Positions 18,446 through 27,908 of a stretch of DNA of 64,000 nucleotides are shown here, piece after piece. The stretch comes from Marinicella algicola (lineage in GTDB: Bacteria; Pseudomonadota; Gammaproteobacteria; Xanthomonadales; Marinicellaceae). Numbering within the stretch: the stretch's first letter is position 1; each line of letters opens with the position of its first letter. Below the pieces are notes generated by a model. The model had not been told where the DNA came from and did not search any database. It saw only the letters and a list, made by a program, of their open reading frames with translations. Location of the stretch: the NCBI RefSeq assembly GCF_028401385.1, contig NZ_JAQOMR010000001.1, positions 3,884,501 through 3,948,500 of the forward strand, in the 5' to 3' direction. A program made the position numbers and the translations under genes.

Positions 18446-19074
18446 TCAATAGCGCGCGGAAATCGCATCGTTTTCGATGACCATGCGGTGATCGGCGATC
18501 GCCTCCACCTCGCCCGGCTCATGCGAGACAATGACGACGGTATTGCCGGTTTCGCCATGCAATTCAAGCAGCAGTGCGCCCATTTCTCCGCGCATTTCCG
18601 GGTCGAGCGCTGCAAACGGCTCGTCAAGCAGCAGAACCGGGCGGTTGCGCACCAGCGCCCGGGCAAAGGCGGCACGCTGGCGTTCGCCGCCGGAAAGCGA
18701 CCCGGGCATTCGTTTTTCAAAGCCTTTGAGGCCAACGCGCGCCAGCGCTTCCTGATCCGCTTCCGCCCGTTGTCATCAAGCCGGAGCGCCGCATCCAGGC
18801 CGAGCGCGGTATTGGTGAAGATGTCGAGATGGGCGAAAAGATTATTGTCCTGAAACACGACGGTGACCGGGCGTCTGGCCACATGGAGATGGTTCATCAC
18901 ATGCCCGCCGATCAGCACACGGCCGCTGTCGGGTTTTTCGAACCCGGCGATCAGGTTCAACAATGTGGATTTGCCGGATCCGGAGCGGCCGGTCACCGCC
19001 GTCACGCGGCCACCGGTAATCTCGCCGCTGAACAGGAAATCCCTGCCGCCGAGTTTGAGCGCTGCACCGTCCAT
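18446..19074 (-). CDS. thiQ: Thiamine ABC transporter ATP-binding protein (one frameshift)
   Basis: Walker A is [18 protein letters not shown], the Q-loop [13 protein letters not shown], the signature [17 protein letters not shown], Walker [14 protein letters not shown] and the switch histidine [10 protein letters not shown]. One base is missing from the GGG run near 18767 (restoring [18 protein letters not shown]). It powers uptake of thiamine and its phosphates with ThiB and ThiP. The start is uncertain. ATG at 19074 is the first in frame, but the family alignment suggests coding begins a few residues earlier (TIPAIT). It is the last gene of thiBPQ. Confidence 0.88.
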
Positions 19075-19111
19075 GGTGATGGCGGGGATTGTGCCACGTT
19101 TGCTCCTCTGT

Positions 19112-20734
19112 TCAGGTTCTTGCCGCCGGTGTGCGGGTGCCGGCAATCATGATCACAAGACAGAGCGCGCCGAGGATCAGCGCAAGGCCGTTGGCATCCT
19201 CTGTACGATAACTGCCAAGCCGGCTGTACAGCAGCCAGGGAAGGGTCGTCAGCTGGTCGCCGCCGAAAAGTGCGACAGCGCCGAGATCGCCGAGCGAGAG
19301 CGCCATGGCAAAGGACAGTGCCGTCAGCACCGGTTTTCTCAGACCCGGCCAGTCGATAATGCGCAACCGGGCAAATCCGGTGAGGCCGAGGCTGGCGGAA
19401 AGACGCGCTGTGCGGGCGCGGTGGACGGAGACCGCAGGCTGCAGCACGCGAAGCACGAAGGGAAGCGCCATCAGCGCGTTGATTCCGGCAACGATTGCGG
19501 GTGCGGCGGCATCGGACAGACCATAGGGCCGCAGCAGCAGGAACCAGCCGGTTCCAAGGACGATCGGCGGCACCAGAAGCACAAGCGAGCCCATCGCTGA
19601 CATCGAACCGGCAGCCCCGCGTTCAAATGCACCCGGCTGTTTCAGCGTATTGATCGTATGGGTGGCGCTGATGAAGGAGAATGCGACGGCAAGCGATACC
19701 AGTGCTGCCGAAAAGGCGATCGAAAGACTGGTGGCCGTCGCCCGCAGAAACACCGGCTCGGTGAGCAATCCGAGAAGGTCGGCGCTGACGCCTTTCATGA
19801 CGATAACCGCCAGCGGCAGGATCAGCCAAACGACGAAAAGCGCAATCAGCATGGCATCGACCCCGCGCGACAGGCGGTGGGCGGCGTCGGGCCGGCGATT
19901 GAGGTCGCTGCTTGCGCTGATGCCGGGATCGCCTGCCCGTGGCAGCAAGGCGAGGGCGGCAAGCACCAGCGCCGTCACGAAAATCTGGATACCCGAAAGG
20001 GCAACGGCGCGGGCCGGGTCGAAATCAAACCGAAGCGCCTGATAGATCGCAACCTCGATCGTGGTTGCCGCCGGGCCGCCACCAAGGATCAGCACCAGCG
20101 TGAACGAGGTGGCGCACAGCATGAAGACGAGGCCGGCAACGCCCGGGATGAGTGGCGCGATCACAGGCCATTCCACGAAGCGGAAAACGGTGCGCTGCGG
20201 CATCGACAGCATTGCGGCCGTCTTGAAATATTCCTGCGGCACGCGTTCGAGCCCTGCCAGAAACAGGCGGGCGGCCAGCGGCAGGTTGAAATAGACATGC
20301 GCAATCAAGATGCCCTGCAGCCCGTAGATCTGCAGCGGGCGGCCGAGTTCTGCCAAAGCCAGCGTATCGTTGAACAGGCCCTGACGTCCCCAGATGCCGA
20401 TAATGCCGAGCGCGCCGATCAGCACCGGAAGTCCGAGCGGTACGGCCATCAGCCTGACGATCCAGATCCGGCCGGGAAAATGCGGCCGCCGTGCCATGGC
20501 GAGTGCCACGGGTATGGCGAAAACCACAGAAAACAATGTGGACAGAAATGCCTGGTAGAGCGTGAAGCGCAGGATGCGCCAGACATAGGGCTCGTTCAAA
20601 ACATGCGCGGCATCGGCAAGCCGGCCGAAACCGGACAGCGCGAAAACCGCAACGGCGATGAAGCCGATGACGGCGGCCAACGAAAGGATGCCGGCGTAAA
20701 AGCTCCGGCGGAACTCTGCCGTGGTCAAATACAA
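19112..20734 (-). CDS. thiP: Thiamine ABC transporter permease
   Basis: The protein has 540 residues, the length of a fused two-half permease, with about twelve hydrophobic segments. Each half carries a cytoplasmic EAA-type loop: LERVPQEYFKTAAMLSMPQR in the first and SASLGLTGFARLRIIDWP in the second. It forms the inner-membrane channel for thiamine. The start appears to be TTG at 20734, 19 bases after the thiB stop; no ATG fits. The gene is long and unbroken, unlike its neighbours. Confidence 0.92.
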   Translation of the reverse strand: MYLTTAEFRRSFYAGILSLAAVIGFIAVAVFALSGFGRLADAAHVLNEPYVWRILRFTLYQAFLSTLFSVVFAIPVALAMARRPHFPGRIWIVRLMAVPLGLPVLIGALGIIGIWGRQGLFNDTLALAELGRPLQIYGLQGILIAHVYFNLPLAARLFLAGLERVPQEYFKTAAMLSMPQRTVFRFVEWPVIAPLIPGVAGLVFMLCATSFTLVLILGGGPAATTIEVAIYQALRFDFDPARAVALSGIQIFVTALVLAALALLPRAGDPGISASSDLNRRPDAAHRLSRGVDAMLIALFVVWLILPLAVIVMKGVSADLLGLLTEPVFLRATATSLSIAFSAALVSLAVAFSFISATHTINTLKQPGAFERGAAGSMSAMGSLVLLVPPIVLGTGWFLLLRPYGLSDAAAPAIVAGINALMALPFVLRVLQPAVSVHRARTARLSASLGLTGFARLRIIDWPGLRKPVLTALSFAMALSLGDLGAVALFGGDQLTTLPWLLYSRLGSYRTEDANGLALILGALCLVIMIAGTRTPAART

Positions 20735-20753
20735 GATCGTTTTCCCGAGGCGC

Positions 20754-21766
20754 TCACCGCGCGCTCATGGCGTTCAGCCACTCATCAATCCAGGCCCGCC
20801 GGTTCTCGGCCACGACATCAGGGGCAAACTGCAGCGTCTTGTCCGGCGTTACCGCGTTCAGAAAGGCGTCCGGCAGCGGCTCGGAGGTGGCGGCAACCGG
20901 CATCATCCAGTTGTGGGTCGGGATCGCATCCTGAAAACCGGGGGTGAGTATGAATGCGAGGAAGGATTTTGCAAGCGCCGGGTCGTCCGCCATCTCCGTC
21001 ATGCCGGCGACCTCGATCTGGATATAGAGCCCGTCTTCGAAATCAATGGCCTTGTAGCGCTCTGTCTCCTCGGCGATCTGGTGATAGGCCGGAGAGGTTG
21101 TGTAGGACAGCACCATCGGCGCCTCGCCGCTGGTGAACAGGCCGTAGGCTTCCGACCAGCCGGGCGCGACCGTCAGGATACGGTCGGAAAGCACTTCCCA
21201 CTTCTCCGCAGCCGCGTCGCCATAAACCGCCTTCATCCACAACAGCATGCCGAGGCCCGGCGTCGATGTGCGCGGATCCTCGATCACAATCTTTTCGTCT
21301 TTCGGTCCGTTGATCAGTTCATCAAGCGTTTTCGGCGGTGAGGAAATACTCTCGCTGTCATAGACGATGTCGAAATAGCCGTAGTCGAAGGGCACGAACA
21401 CGTCGTCTTCAAACCCGCCTGGAATGTCGAGATTTTCGGTGGAAATGCCGGGTGCGACAAAAGACCCGTCTGTTTCGCTTCGTGGATCAGATTGTTGTCG
21501 AGCCCGAGCACAATGTCGGCCGGGCTTGACTGGCCCTCAAGTTTCAGCCGGTTGAGAAGGGCGACGCCGTCTTCCGCGCCGACAAATTTGACGGTGCAGT
21601 CGCATTCGGCCTCGAAAGCCTGGCTGACCAGCGGACCCGGGCCCCATTCGGTGTTGAAGCTTTCATAGGTGTAGATGGTCAGCACCTTGCTGTCTTCGGC
21701 CTGCGCGCCGCCTGCGGCCAGCACAGCCAGCGCTGCAATCGAAATCGGAAGATGATAACCGGGCAT
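20754..21766 (-). CDS. thiB: Thiamine-binding periplasmic protein (one frameshift)
   Basis: The ATG at 21766 follows a strong AAGGAGG site. A signal peptide ([18 protein letters not shown]) precedes [18 protein letters not shown], the usual start of mature TbpA/ThiB. Later blocks include [30 protein letters not shown] and [11 protein letters not shown]. One A is missing from the run at about 21458-21461 on the plus strand (restoring TGLFVAPGIS). Restored length is about 337 residues. It binds thiamine, TMP or TPP in the periplasm and delivers it to ThiPQ. The operon is controlled by the TPP riboswitch upstream. Confidence 0.92.
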
Positions 21767-21825
21767 GACGCCTCCTTGGTGCGGTCTCAATCAACAAGGG
21801 AAAAGGGCGTCGGGTCGTCCACGCG

Positions 21826-21920
21826 TCTAATCCCTCCGCCGGTGTTAGCCGGATCAGGTTCTTCGGGTTGGTCTTGCCTCTCAGCGGACGACGCATTGGC
21901 GTTTTCCGCACCCCGTTAGA
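21826..21920 (-). promoter_or_regulatory. TPP riboswitch (THI element)
   Basis: On the minus strand the conserved blocks of the thiamine diphosphate aptamer occur in order: ACGGGGTGC, GCTGAGAGGC, CCCGAAGAACCTGATC, then CGGCTAACACCGGCG and GGGATTAGA. It lies 60 bases before the thiB start, so binding of TPP would lower expression of thiBPQ by hiding the ribosome-binding site or ending transcription. The expression platform was not folded. Confidence 0.95.
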
Positions 21921-22191
21921 GCACTTCAACACCTATCCCGGGCTTATCGGGAATTCAAGAGCCGGTCCCTGATTTGAAAATACAGGTGAAAGCCACTAGG
22001 TAAGAGGCACATCCGGATCTCTGGATGTGCCCGCCAGTCGTCATGCAGGAAAGTGTGTCGGCTCAATCCTCTGTGGCGCGCCCGGCTATCGGGCCCGCGC
22101 TTCAGGAAAGAGAAACGGCGCGCTGGCGCTGGCCCGGGCTTTGACCGGTGCTGTGCTGTCGCGCTCAGTGTTCAAGGAAGGAGCACACGAA

Positions 22192-22630
22192 ATGACAGAA
22201 GCAAAGAGCGGGGACACCGTTCGTATTCACTATACCGGAACGCTGAATGATGGTTCGACTTTCGATCTCGTCCGAAGGCCGCCAGCCGCTTGAATTCACC
22301 GTCGGGGCTGGACAGATCATCCCGGGACTTGACCGCGAGATTGCAGGCATGAATGTCGGCGACAGCCGCGATGTCCAGGTGCCCTCCACCGAAGCCTATG
22401 GGCCGCATGACCCGCAGAAGGTTCAGGTCGTGCCGCGTTCGGCCATGCCGTCCGAGGTTGAGGTCGAGCCCGGCATGCAGCTTCAGGCTCGTACGCCCGA
22501 AGGCGAGACCGTGCCGCTGATCGTGACCAAGGTCGAAGAAGAGCAGGTCACCGTCGATGCCAATCATCCGCTCGCCGGACAAGATCTGAATTTCGCCGTG
22601 GAACTGGTCGAAATTGTAAAGGCTGCCTGA
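22192..22630 (+). CDS. FKBP-type peptidyl-prolyl isomerase, SlyD-like (one frameshift)
   Basis: MTEAKSGDTVRIHYTGTLND opens an FKBP domain, and FTVGAGQIIPGLDREIAGM gives the active-site core. An inserted-flap region (EAYGPHDPQKVQVVP) and the end DLNFAVELVEI follow, as in SlyD-type enzymes. The frame is broken at 22264-22269 (GATCTC), where one extra base hides the expected FDSSEGRQPLEF. Restored length is about 145 residues. The enzyme speeds proline isomerisation and may chaperone nascent proteins. AAGGAAGGAG lies before the ATG. There is no histidine-rich tail, unlike E. coli SlyD. Confidence 0.9.
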
Positions 22631-23023
22631 CGAAAGACAGCTGTTGGCGGCGCTGCCGCTATCTTGACGCCGATTGCGTGACATTCGAGAATGTTGCAGT
22701 GCGAAGACGGTAAAATGCCATGATCTTGCCATTCTTTGGTTGGATGGCTGCCTTTTACTGGGGCTGGAATGCAACGCGGCGTTCCAGCCCCTTTGCATAC
22801 GCGCGCAAGCGCGCTGGGCGTGTGATGCACAGATGCTTGCGTCTTTTGCGTGTCAGGGGAACAGTGTGGGCGTTGCGCCGTTTCGAAATCGTCTGTTCCT
22901 GAAATACGGAGGGTCTGGCGGTGCCTTGCGTTTCGTGTTTTATGCAATCGCAGCGGGAGGCGGCGTCGTTTTTGCTGCCATGCAAACTTTTGGGAAACGT
23001 CTTTTTAATCGGCGGGCATTTAT
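22631..23023. other. Intergenic region between the FKBP gene and opgG
   Basis: Apart from the terminator hairpin, no gene or known element is supported. A frame of about 60 codons at 22720-22902 overlaps the hairpin and lacks family features. The opgG promoter should lie in the last 150 bases. Confidence 0.5.
22760..22794 (+). terminator. Rho-independent terminator downstream of the FKBP gene
   Basis: A perfect 10-bp stem, GGGGCTGGAA (22760-22769) and TTCCAGCCCC (22782-22791), encloses a 12-base loop and is followed by TTT. It lies 130 bases after the isomerase stop. Confidence 0.75.
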
Positions 23024-24639
23024 ATGAAGAGAAGATCCTTTCTGGCGCACACGGCGGTGGGCGCTCTGACCATTTCCGGCCTTGGCGGCCGGTCCTATGC
23101 TCAGGAAGCTGCCGTGGAACCGGGCAAGATTCCGGACCAGAATGTGGCGGTCGAGGCTCAGGAACCGCGGCCCGACGCCTTTACCTTCGATAAGTTGACG
23201 GCTCAGATGCGGGCTAAAGCCGGCGAACCCTATCAGGAGCCGGCCCAGAGCATTCCCGAACCGTTCAGCAGCCTCCATTACGATGATTATCGCGCGATCC
23301 GGTATGATCCCAACAAGGCGATATGGCGCGACCAGTCGAATTTCCAGCTACAGGCATTTGCGCTCGGCTGGCTGTTCAAGACGCCGGTCGATATCTACGA
23401 AGTTGCCGGTGGCGACGCAGAAAAACTGGTGTTTTCGACCGATGATTTCATCTATCGCGCACCGCTTGATGTGGAGCAGTTCAAGAACATAGGCCTGCCA
23501 GGAGTGGCCGGGTTCCGCATCAACTATCCTTTGAACCGCCCTGATGTCAGTGACGAACTGATCTCGTTTCTCGGGTCCTCCTACTTCCGTGCGCTCGGAC
23601 AGGACAATCTCTATGGCTTGTCCGCCCGGGGGCTTGCCGTCAACACGGCCACAGGAGAGGAGAGGAGTTTCCGCGCTTCTCGGCCTTCTATATTGTCCGG
23701 CCGGGTTCAAGCACACAGGAGATCACGGTTTTGCAGCACTTGACGGCCCGAGTGTGACCGGGGCCTACCGTTTCGTCATCACGCCCGGCAAGAATACCCG
23801 CATGGAAGTGACCGCGCGATTGTTCTTCCGGAACGATATCGCCCGTCTCGGCGTTGCGCCGATGACTTCGATGTTCCTGTTCGGTCCGGCCAACCATCAC
23901 GCCTTCGATGACTACCGGGAACGCGTTCATGACAGCGAAGGGCTGAAGATCGTGCGCGCCGATGGAACGGAATTGTGGCGCAGCCTGCACAATGCCAAAA
24001 ACTTGCGAATTCGTTCTTTACCGAGGCCGACCCCGCGCCTTTGGTCTTTATCAGCGCCACCGCGCCTTTGATGACTATCAGGATGCCGAAGCCCATTATG
24101 AGCGGCGCCCTTCGCTTCTGGTCGAGCCGCTCGACAATTGGGGCAAGGGTTCAATTTCGCTTGTCGAAATACCGACCGACAAGGAGGTCAACGACAATAT
24201 CGTTTGCTTCTGGCAGCCCGAGGCTCCGGCGAAGGCGGGTGGCTCGGCAGAGTTCCGCTATCGGCTGACATGGGGCTCGATCGAGGAAGACCGTACGCGC
24301 CTGGCCCGCGTCGTTGATATTCGCAGCGGCGAGGGTGGTGTTTCGGGCACGCAAACCGATGACGATATCCGCAAGCTGGTCGTCGATTTCGCTGGCGGTC
24401 CGCTGGATGATTTTGGTGCCGGTTCGGAACTGAAGGAACGTCTCCACGTTACCAATGGAGAGATTGTTCACTCGACTGTGTCAACGATCCGCGGCCAGGG
24501 CATCTGGCGGCTGGCAATCGATGTGCGCCCTGCAGGCGATGCGCCCGTTGAGCTTGTGGGGGCACTGACAGACGGCAGTCGAGATCTGAGTGAGGTCTGG
24601 CTCTATCAATGGAGAAAAGGTGATGATCAACCAAACTGA
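23024..24639 (+). CDS. opgG: Periplasmic glucan biosynthesis protein OpgG (four frameshifts)
   Basis: The start MKRRSFLAHTAVGA carries a twin-arginine (RRSFL) signal, so export by Tat is likely. FSSLHYDDYRAIRYDP and SYFRALGQDNLYGLSARGLA are typical of OpgG/MdoG, and FGLYQRHRAFDDYQDAEAHY and RLTWGS appear later. Four one-base losses (about 23662, 23733, the A-run at 23997-24001 and the C-run near 24044) split the frame. Restoring them gives one protein of about 538 residues. OpgG is a periplasmic protein needed to build the branched backbone of osmoregulated glucans. The next gene overlaps its end, consistent with an opgGHC operon. Confidence 0.9.
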
Positions 24640-24793
24640 GCCGAAGACGGACTTTAGCCGTTTTCTCCCGGCCACAGCGCCGCTTCCCATGCCCGATCAG
24701 CTGATCGAGCGGCCCCGCCGCAGCCGGAGCTTGATCATGTCGATCCTCGCCCCGGTGTTCGGTTTACAGCGCATTCGTTTGCCGCGTTTCTAG
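24623..24793 (+). CDS. Short ORF overlapping opgG, possibly the original OpgH N terminus
   Basis: GGAGAAAAGGTG precedes an ATG at 24623 inside the last 17 bases of opgG. The 56-residue product contains FLPATAPLPMPDQLIE, which resembles the LPPEAPLPMPEQ-type N terminus of some OpgH proteins. It ends at a stop 70 bases before the opgH start annotated here. Either it is a genuine small gene, or OpgH once began here and the link has been lost through indels. I could not find a single-base change that joins the two cleanly. Confidence 0.45.
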   Translation: MINQTEPKTDFSRFLPATAPLPMPDQLIERPRRSRSLIMSILAPVFGLQRIRLPRF

Positions 24794-24865
24794 GCCCACG
24801 GCTGATCCCGGCCCTGGGATTTTCCGGGGTGTGACCGGTTTCGGCAGGTAAAGCAGGAAGCAGTG

Positions 24866-26685
24866 ATGCTCACTTTCAGGCGAACCATTTCCATTCTTTT
24901 TGCAGCGTTGGTGGCAATGGTCGCCTCGCGTCTTGCTATGGATGTGTTTTTGCCGATGGCGTGGACTGGGTTGACTTTGCCCGGATCGCTCTTTGTGCGT
25001 CAACAGCCGCCTGGATTGCATGGGGTGCCGTTCTTGCGATCGGTGGGCTTTTCGGTGCTGCAATCAAAACGCCGCCGCGCTCTTCACTGTCTGACAGTGG
25101 ACAGTCGGCGCGGGCGGCGATCCTGATTCCGGTTTACAACGAAGATCCGCGCGCCACGTTCTCGTCTGCCCTGGCCATGGCCGAGAGCCTGGCCCTGACC
25201 CCCATGCCGCGCTGTTTGACATAGCGATCCTCTCCGATACGCGCGATCCAGACGTGGCCGCGGAGGAGGAGAAATGGTTCCTGCGTCTGCATGCTGAGGT
25301 TCCCGCCCCGATCGCGGTTTTCTATCGCCGACGAAGCGATAATTCCGGCAAGAAAGCCGGTAATATTGGCGATTTCGTGCGGCGCCACGGCGGCCGCTAC
25401 CCCTATATGTTGATCCTTGACGCCGACAGCCTCATGGAAGGCGAGACCATTGTCGAGATGCTGCGCCGGATGGAAGCCGAACCCAGATTGGGCCTTCTCC
25501 AGACGTTGCCGAAGATTGTGGCGGCGCGCTCATGGTTTGCCCGTGCATTGCAGTTTTCCGCAGGCCTGTTCTCGCCGATCTTTACCAAGGGGCTGGCGCG
25601 TATGCAGGGACAGGAAGGGCCGTTCTGGGGGCACAATGCGATGGTGCGCACAACCGCCTTCGCCGAAAGCTGCGGGCTTCCGGCGTTGACCGGCGCGCCG
25701 CCGTTCGGCGGCCATATCCTCAGCCATGACTATGTTGAGGCCGCGCTTTTGGCACGCAAGGGCTGGATCGTCCGGGTCGATTCCGATCTGGAGGGTTCTT
25801 ACGAGGAAGGCCCTCAAAACGTGATCGATTACGCCAAGCGCGACCGCCGCTGGTGCCAGGGCAATCTTCAGCATATTCGGCTGCTGGCGGCGCCGGGGCT
25901 GCGTATGTGGAACCGTTTCACGTTTCTTCAGGGCGTCATGGCCTATGCCAGTTCGCCCCTGTGGATGGCGTTCATCGCCGCTTCGATCGTTGCGCCGCTG
26001 TTTGCGCCTGCCCCCGACTATTTCCCGAGCCCCTATCTGCCGGCGATTTTCCCCGTGCCGAAACCGCGCTGGCCGTGACCCTTCTCGTCGGCGTGGGCGG
26101 TCTGCTGATCGGGCCGAAACTGCTGATCGCACTGCGCTCCGGCATTACGGGTGAGGCTCGCCGTTTCGGCGGGTTCCTTGCCGTATTTTTCTCCACGCTC
26201 GCCGAAATCATATGGTCGTCGATACTGGCACCGATAACCCTGATGTATCAAAGCCGGTCTGTGCTGCAGATTCTTTTCGGCATGGATGGCGGCTGGCCTT
26301 CTTCCGACCGTGAGGGCACACGATCCGCCTTGCAGAAGCATTCAGGGCCAGTTGGTGGATTGTCCTGAGCGGTTTTGTCATGCTGGCGGGCGCATGGGTG
26401 CTTGCGCCGGCCCTGTTTTACTGGCTGACGCCGATCGCCGTGCCGCAGATATTGTCGCCACTGCTGATAATGGCAAGCTCTGTTCCGGCAAGCGGGCGTA
26501 TCGCCGCGCGCTGCGGGCTGCTGCAAACACCGGAAGAGCGCGAACGTCCGGCGGTCATGTGCGCCAGAGATGCCGTTCTGGAGCGCTGGCACCCGATGGC
26601 GGACGCAGACGAGGAAACAGAGGAATTTGCGGAAAATCCGCAGACGGACAAGGCTGAGCCCGCATATTCGGCCGCGCAAGGATAA
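24866..26685 (+). CDS. opgH: Osmoregulated periplasmic glucan glucosyltransferase OpgH (four frameshifts)
   Basis: This is a family 2 glycosyltransferase with membrane helices. The catalytic blocks are ILIPVYNEDP, ILDADSLMEGETIVEM (the D-x-D), EGPFWGHNAMVRT, ILSHDYVEAALLARKGW and KRDRRWCQGNLQHI (the Q-x-x-R-W type). It makes the linear beta-1,2 glucan backbone from UDP-glucose and moves it to the periplasm. Breaks lie at about 24957, 25203 (C-run), 26055 and 26322. Restored length is about 607 residues, shorter than E. coli MdoH but normal for alphaproteobacteria. AGGAAG precedes the ATG at 24866; an earlier start at 24623 is possible. Confidence 0.9.
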
Positions 26686-26690
26686 CGCCG

Positions 26691-27899
26691 TTGGAGCATG
26701 GGGGAGCGCGCGTCGCAGCGCAAACATTGTCGGGGAAGAGCCGGCGTGATCCGCGTCTTGACGTGTTGAGAGGTCTGGCTCTGATCATGATTTTCATCGA
26801 TCATGTGCCCGAAAACCTCTATTCGTTCTACACAATCCGGATGATCGGCTTTTCCGATGCCGCCGAGGCCTTTGTGCTGATCTCCGGCATCTCGGCGGCA
26901 CTGGCCTACAGCCACCGTTTTGCCGGCGCAATGCGCTCCACCGCATTGGTGATCTGGAAACGCGCCCTGACAATCTACGGCGCTCATGTGCTGTCCACCG
27001 TTGTTGCTCTTGCGATCACCGTTCCGGCGGTATTTGCCTTCGGCCTGATGGAATTCGGTGAGATGAATGGTGTCGATTGGGTCTGGCGCGCGCCGTTCGC
27101 AACGGCCATCGGGCTTTTCACGATGACCTATCAGCTCAGCTATTTCAACATTCTGCCGCTTTATGTTGTGCTGTTTGCAGCGGTGCCGGGATTGTTGTGG
27201 CTCGGTGGCCGTAGTATTGCGCTGATGCTTTCGGTCTCGGCGGCGATCTGGCTCGCAGGACGCTGGAGTGAACTCAGAATGCCGGCCTATCCCGGCGACT
27301 GGGCCTGGTATTTCAATCCCTTCTGCTGGCTCCTGCTTTTTGCCATCGGCCTTGCTATCGGCATTGCCGCACGCCGGGGCGACAGACTGGTACCGTTTTC
27401 ACCCGTGCTCTATGCAGCGGCTGTTGCTTTCGTCGTCTATGCGGTTTGGTGGCGTTTGACCGGAAACTACTCGTTTCCATGGCCGGAGTTGATAACGCCC
27501 GCCGTGATCGCCGATACCAGCAAGGAGACACTGGGCTTACCGCGTATCGCCCATATTCTCGCACTGGCCTATATCGTTATATACCTGCCCGGTTTCCGTC
27601 GCTTGCTGGAAAGCACGGTATTCCATCCACTCAATATGATGGGACGGGCAAGCCTGGTCACCTTTGTCACCGGCTCGCTGATCGCCTTCAGCCTGCAGAT
27701 CCTGCGAACGATCCAACCAACCGGTATTCTGGAAGACACGGTCCTGCTTTCCGTCGGACTCGTGGTGCAGTATTTCGCCGCCCGTTACGGGCTCCAGCGC
27801 GCAGGGCGGTTGGCCTTGCCGCAGGACGTGCGCGTTGACGATCGCGCCAATCCCATCAACAGTCTCGTCGTCACGCCACCTGGAAAAACCAATCGGTAA
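26691..27899 (+). CDS. opgC: OpgC family membrane protein, glucan succinylation
   Basis: The 402-residue protein has about ten transmembrane segments and the OpgC opening RRDPRLDVLRGLALIMIFIDHV, shortened here to its key residues R-D-P-R-L-D and F-I-D-H. OpgC proteins transfer succinyl groups onto periplasmic glucans. It starts with TTG at 26691, 5 bases after the opgH stop, with AAGGA upstream. No ATG fits near the conserved N terminus. The gene is intact and completes opgGHC, a linear-glucan system in a group better known for cyclic glucans. Confidence 0.9.
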   Translation: MEHGGARVAAQTLSGKSRRDPRLDVLRGLALIMIFIDHVPENLYSFYTIRMIGFSDAAEAFVLISGISAALAYSHRFAGAMRSTALVIWKRALTIYGAHVLSTVVALAITVPAVFAFGLMEFGEMNGVDWVWRAPFATAIGLFTMTYQLSYFNILPLYVVLFAAVPGLLWLGGRSIALMLSVSAAIWLAGRWSELRMPAYPGDWAWYFNPFCWLLLFAIGLAIGIAARRGDRLVPFSPVLYAAAVAFVVYAVWWRLTGNYSFPWPELITPAVIADTSKETLGLPRIAHILALAYIVIYLPGFRRLLESTVFHPLNMMGRASLVTFVTGSLIAFSLQILRTIQPTGILEDTVLLSVGLVVQYFAARYGLQRAGRLALPQDVRVDDRANPINSLVVTPPGKTNR

Positions 27900-27908
27900 G
27901 ATATCCGC

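Noticed and set aside
22720..22902. Possible 60-codon gene upstream of opgG
   Set aside because: It overlaps a perfect terminator hairpin and has no recognisable feature.
23024..26685. Programmed frameshifting or stop readthrough in opgG and opgH
   Set aside because: There are four breaks in each gene, at unrelated runs, in a window where most genes show the same fault. No slippery heptamer with a following structure recurs.
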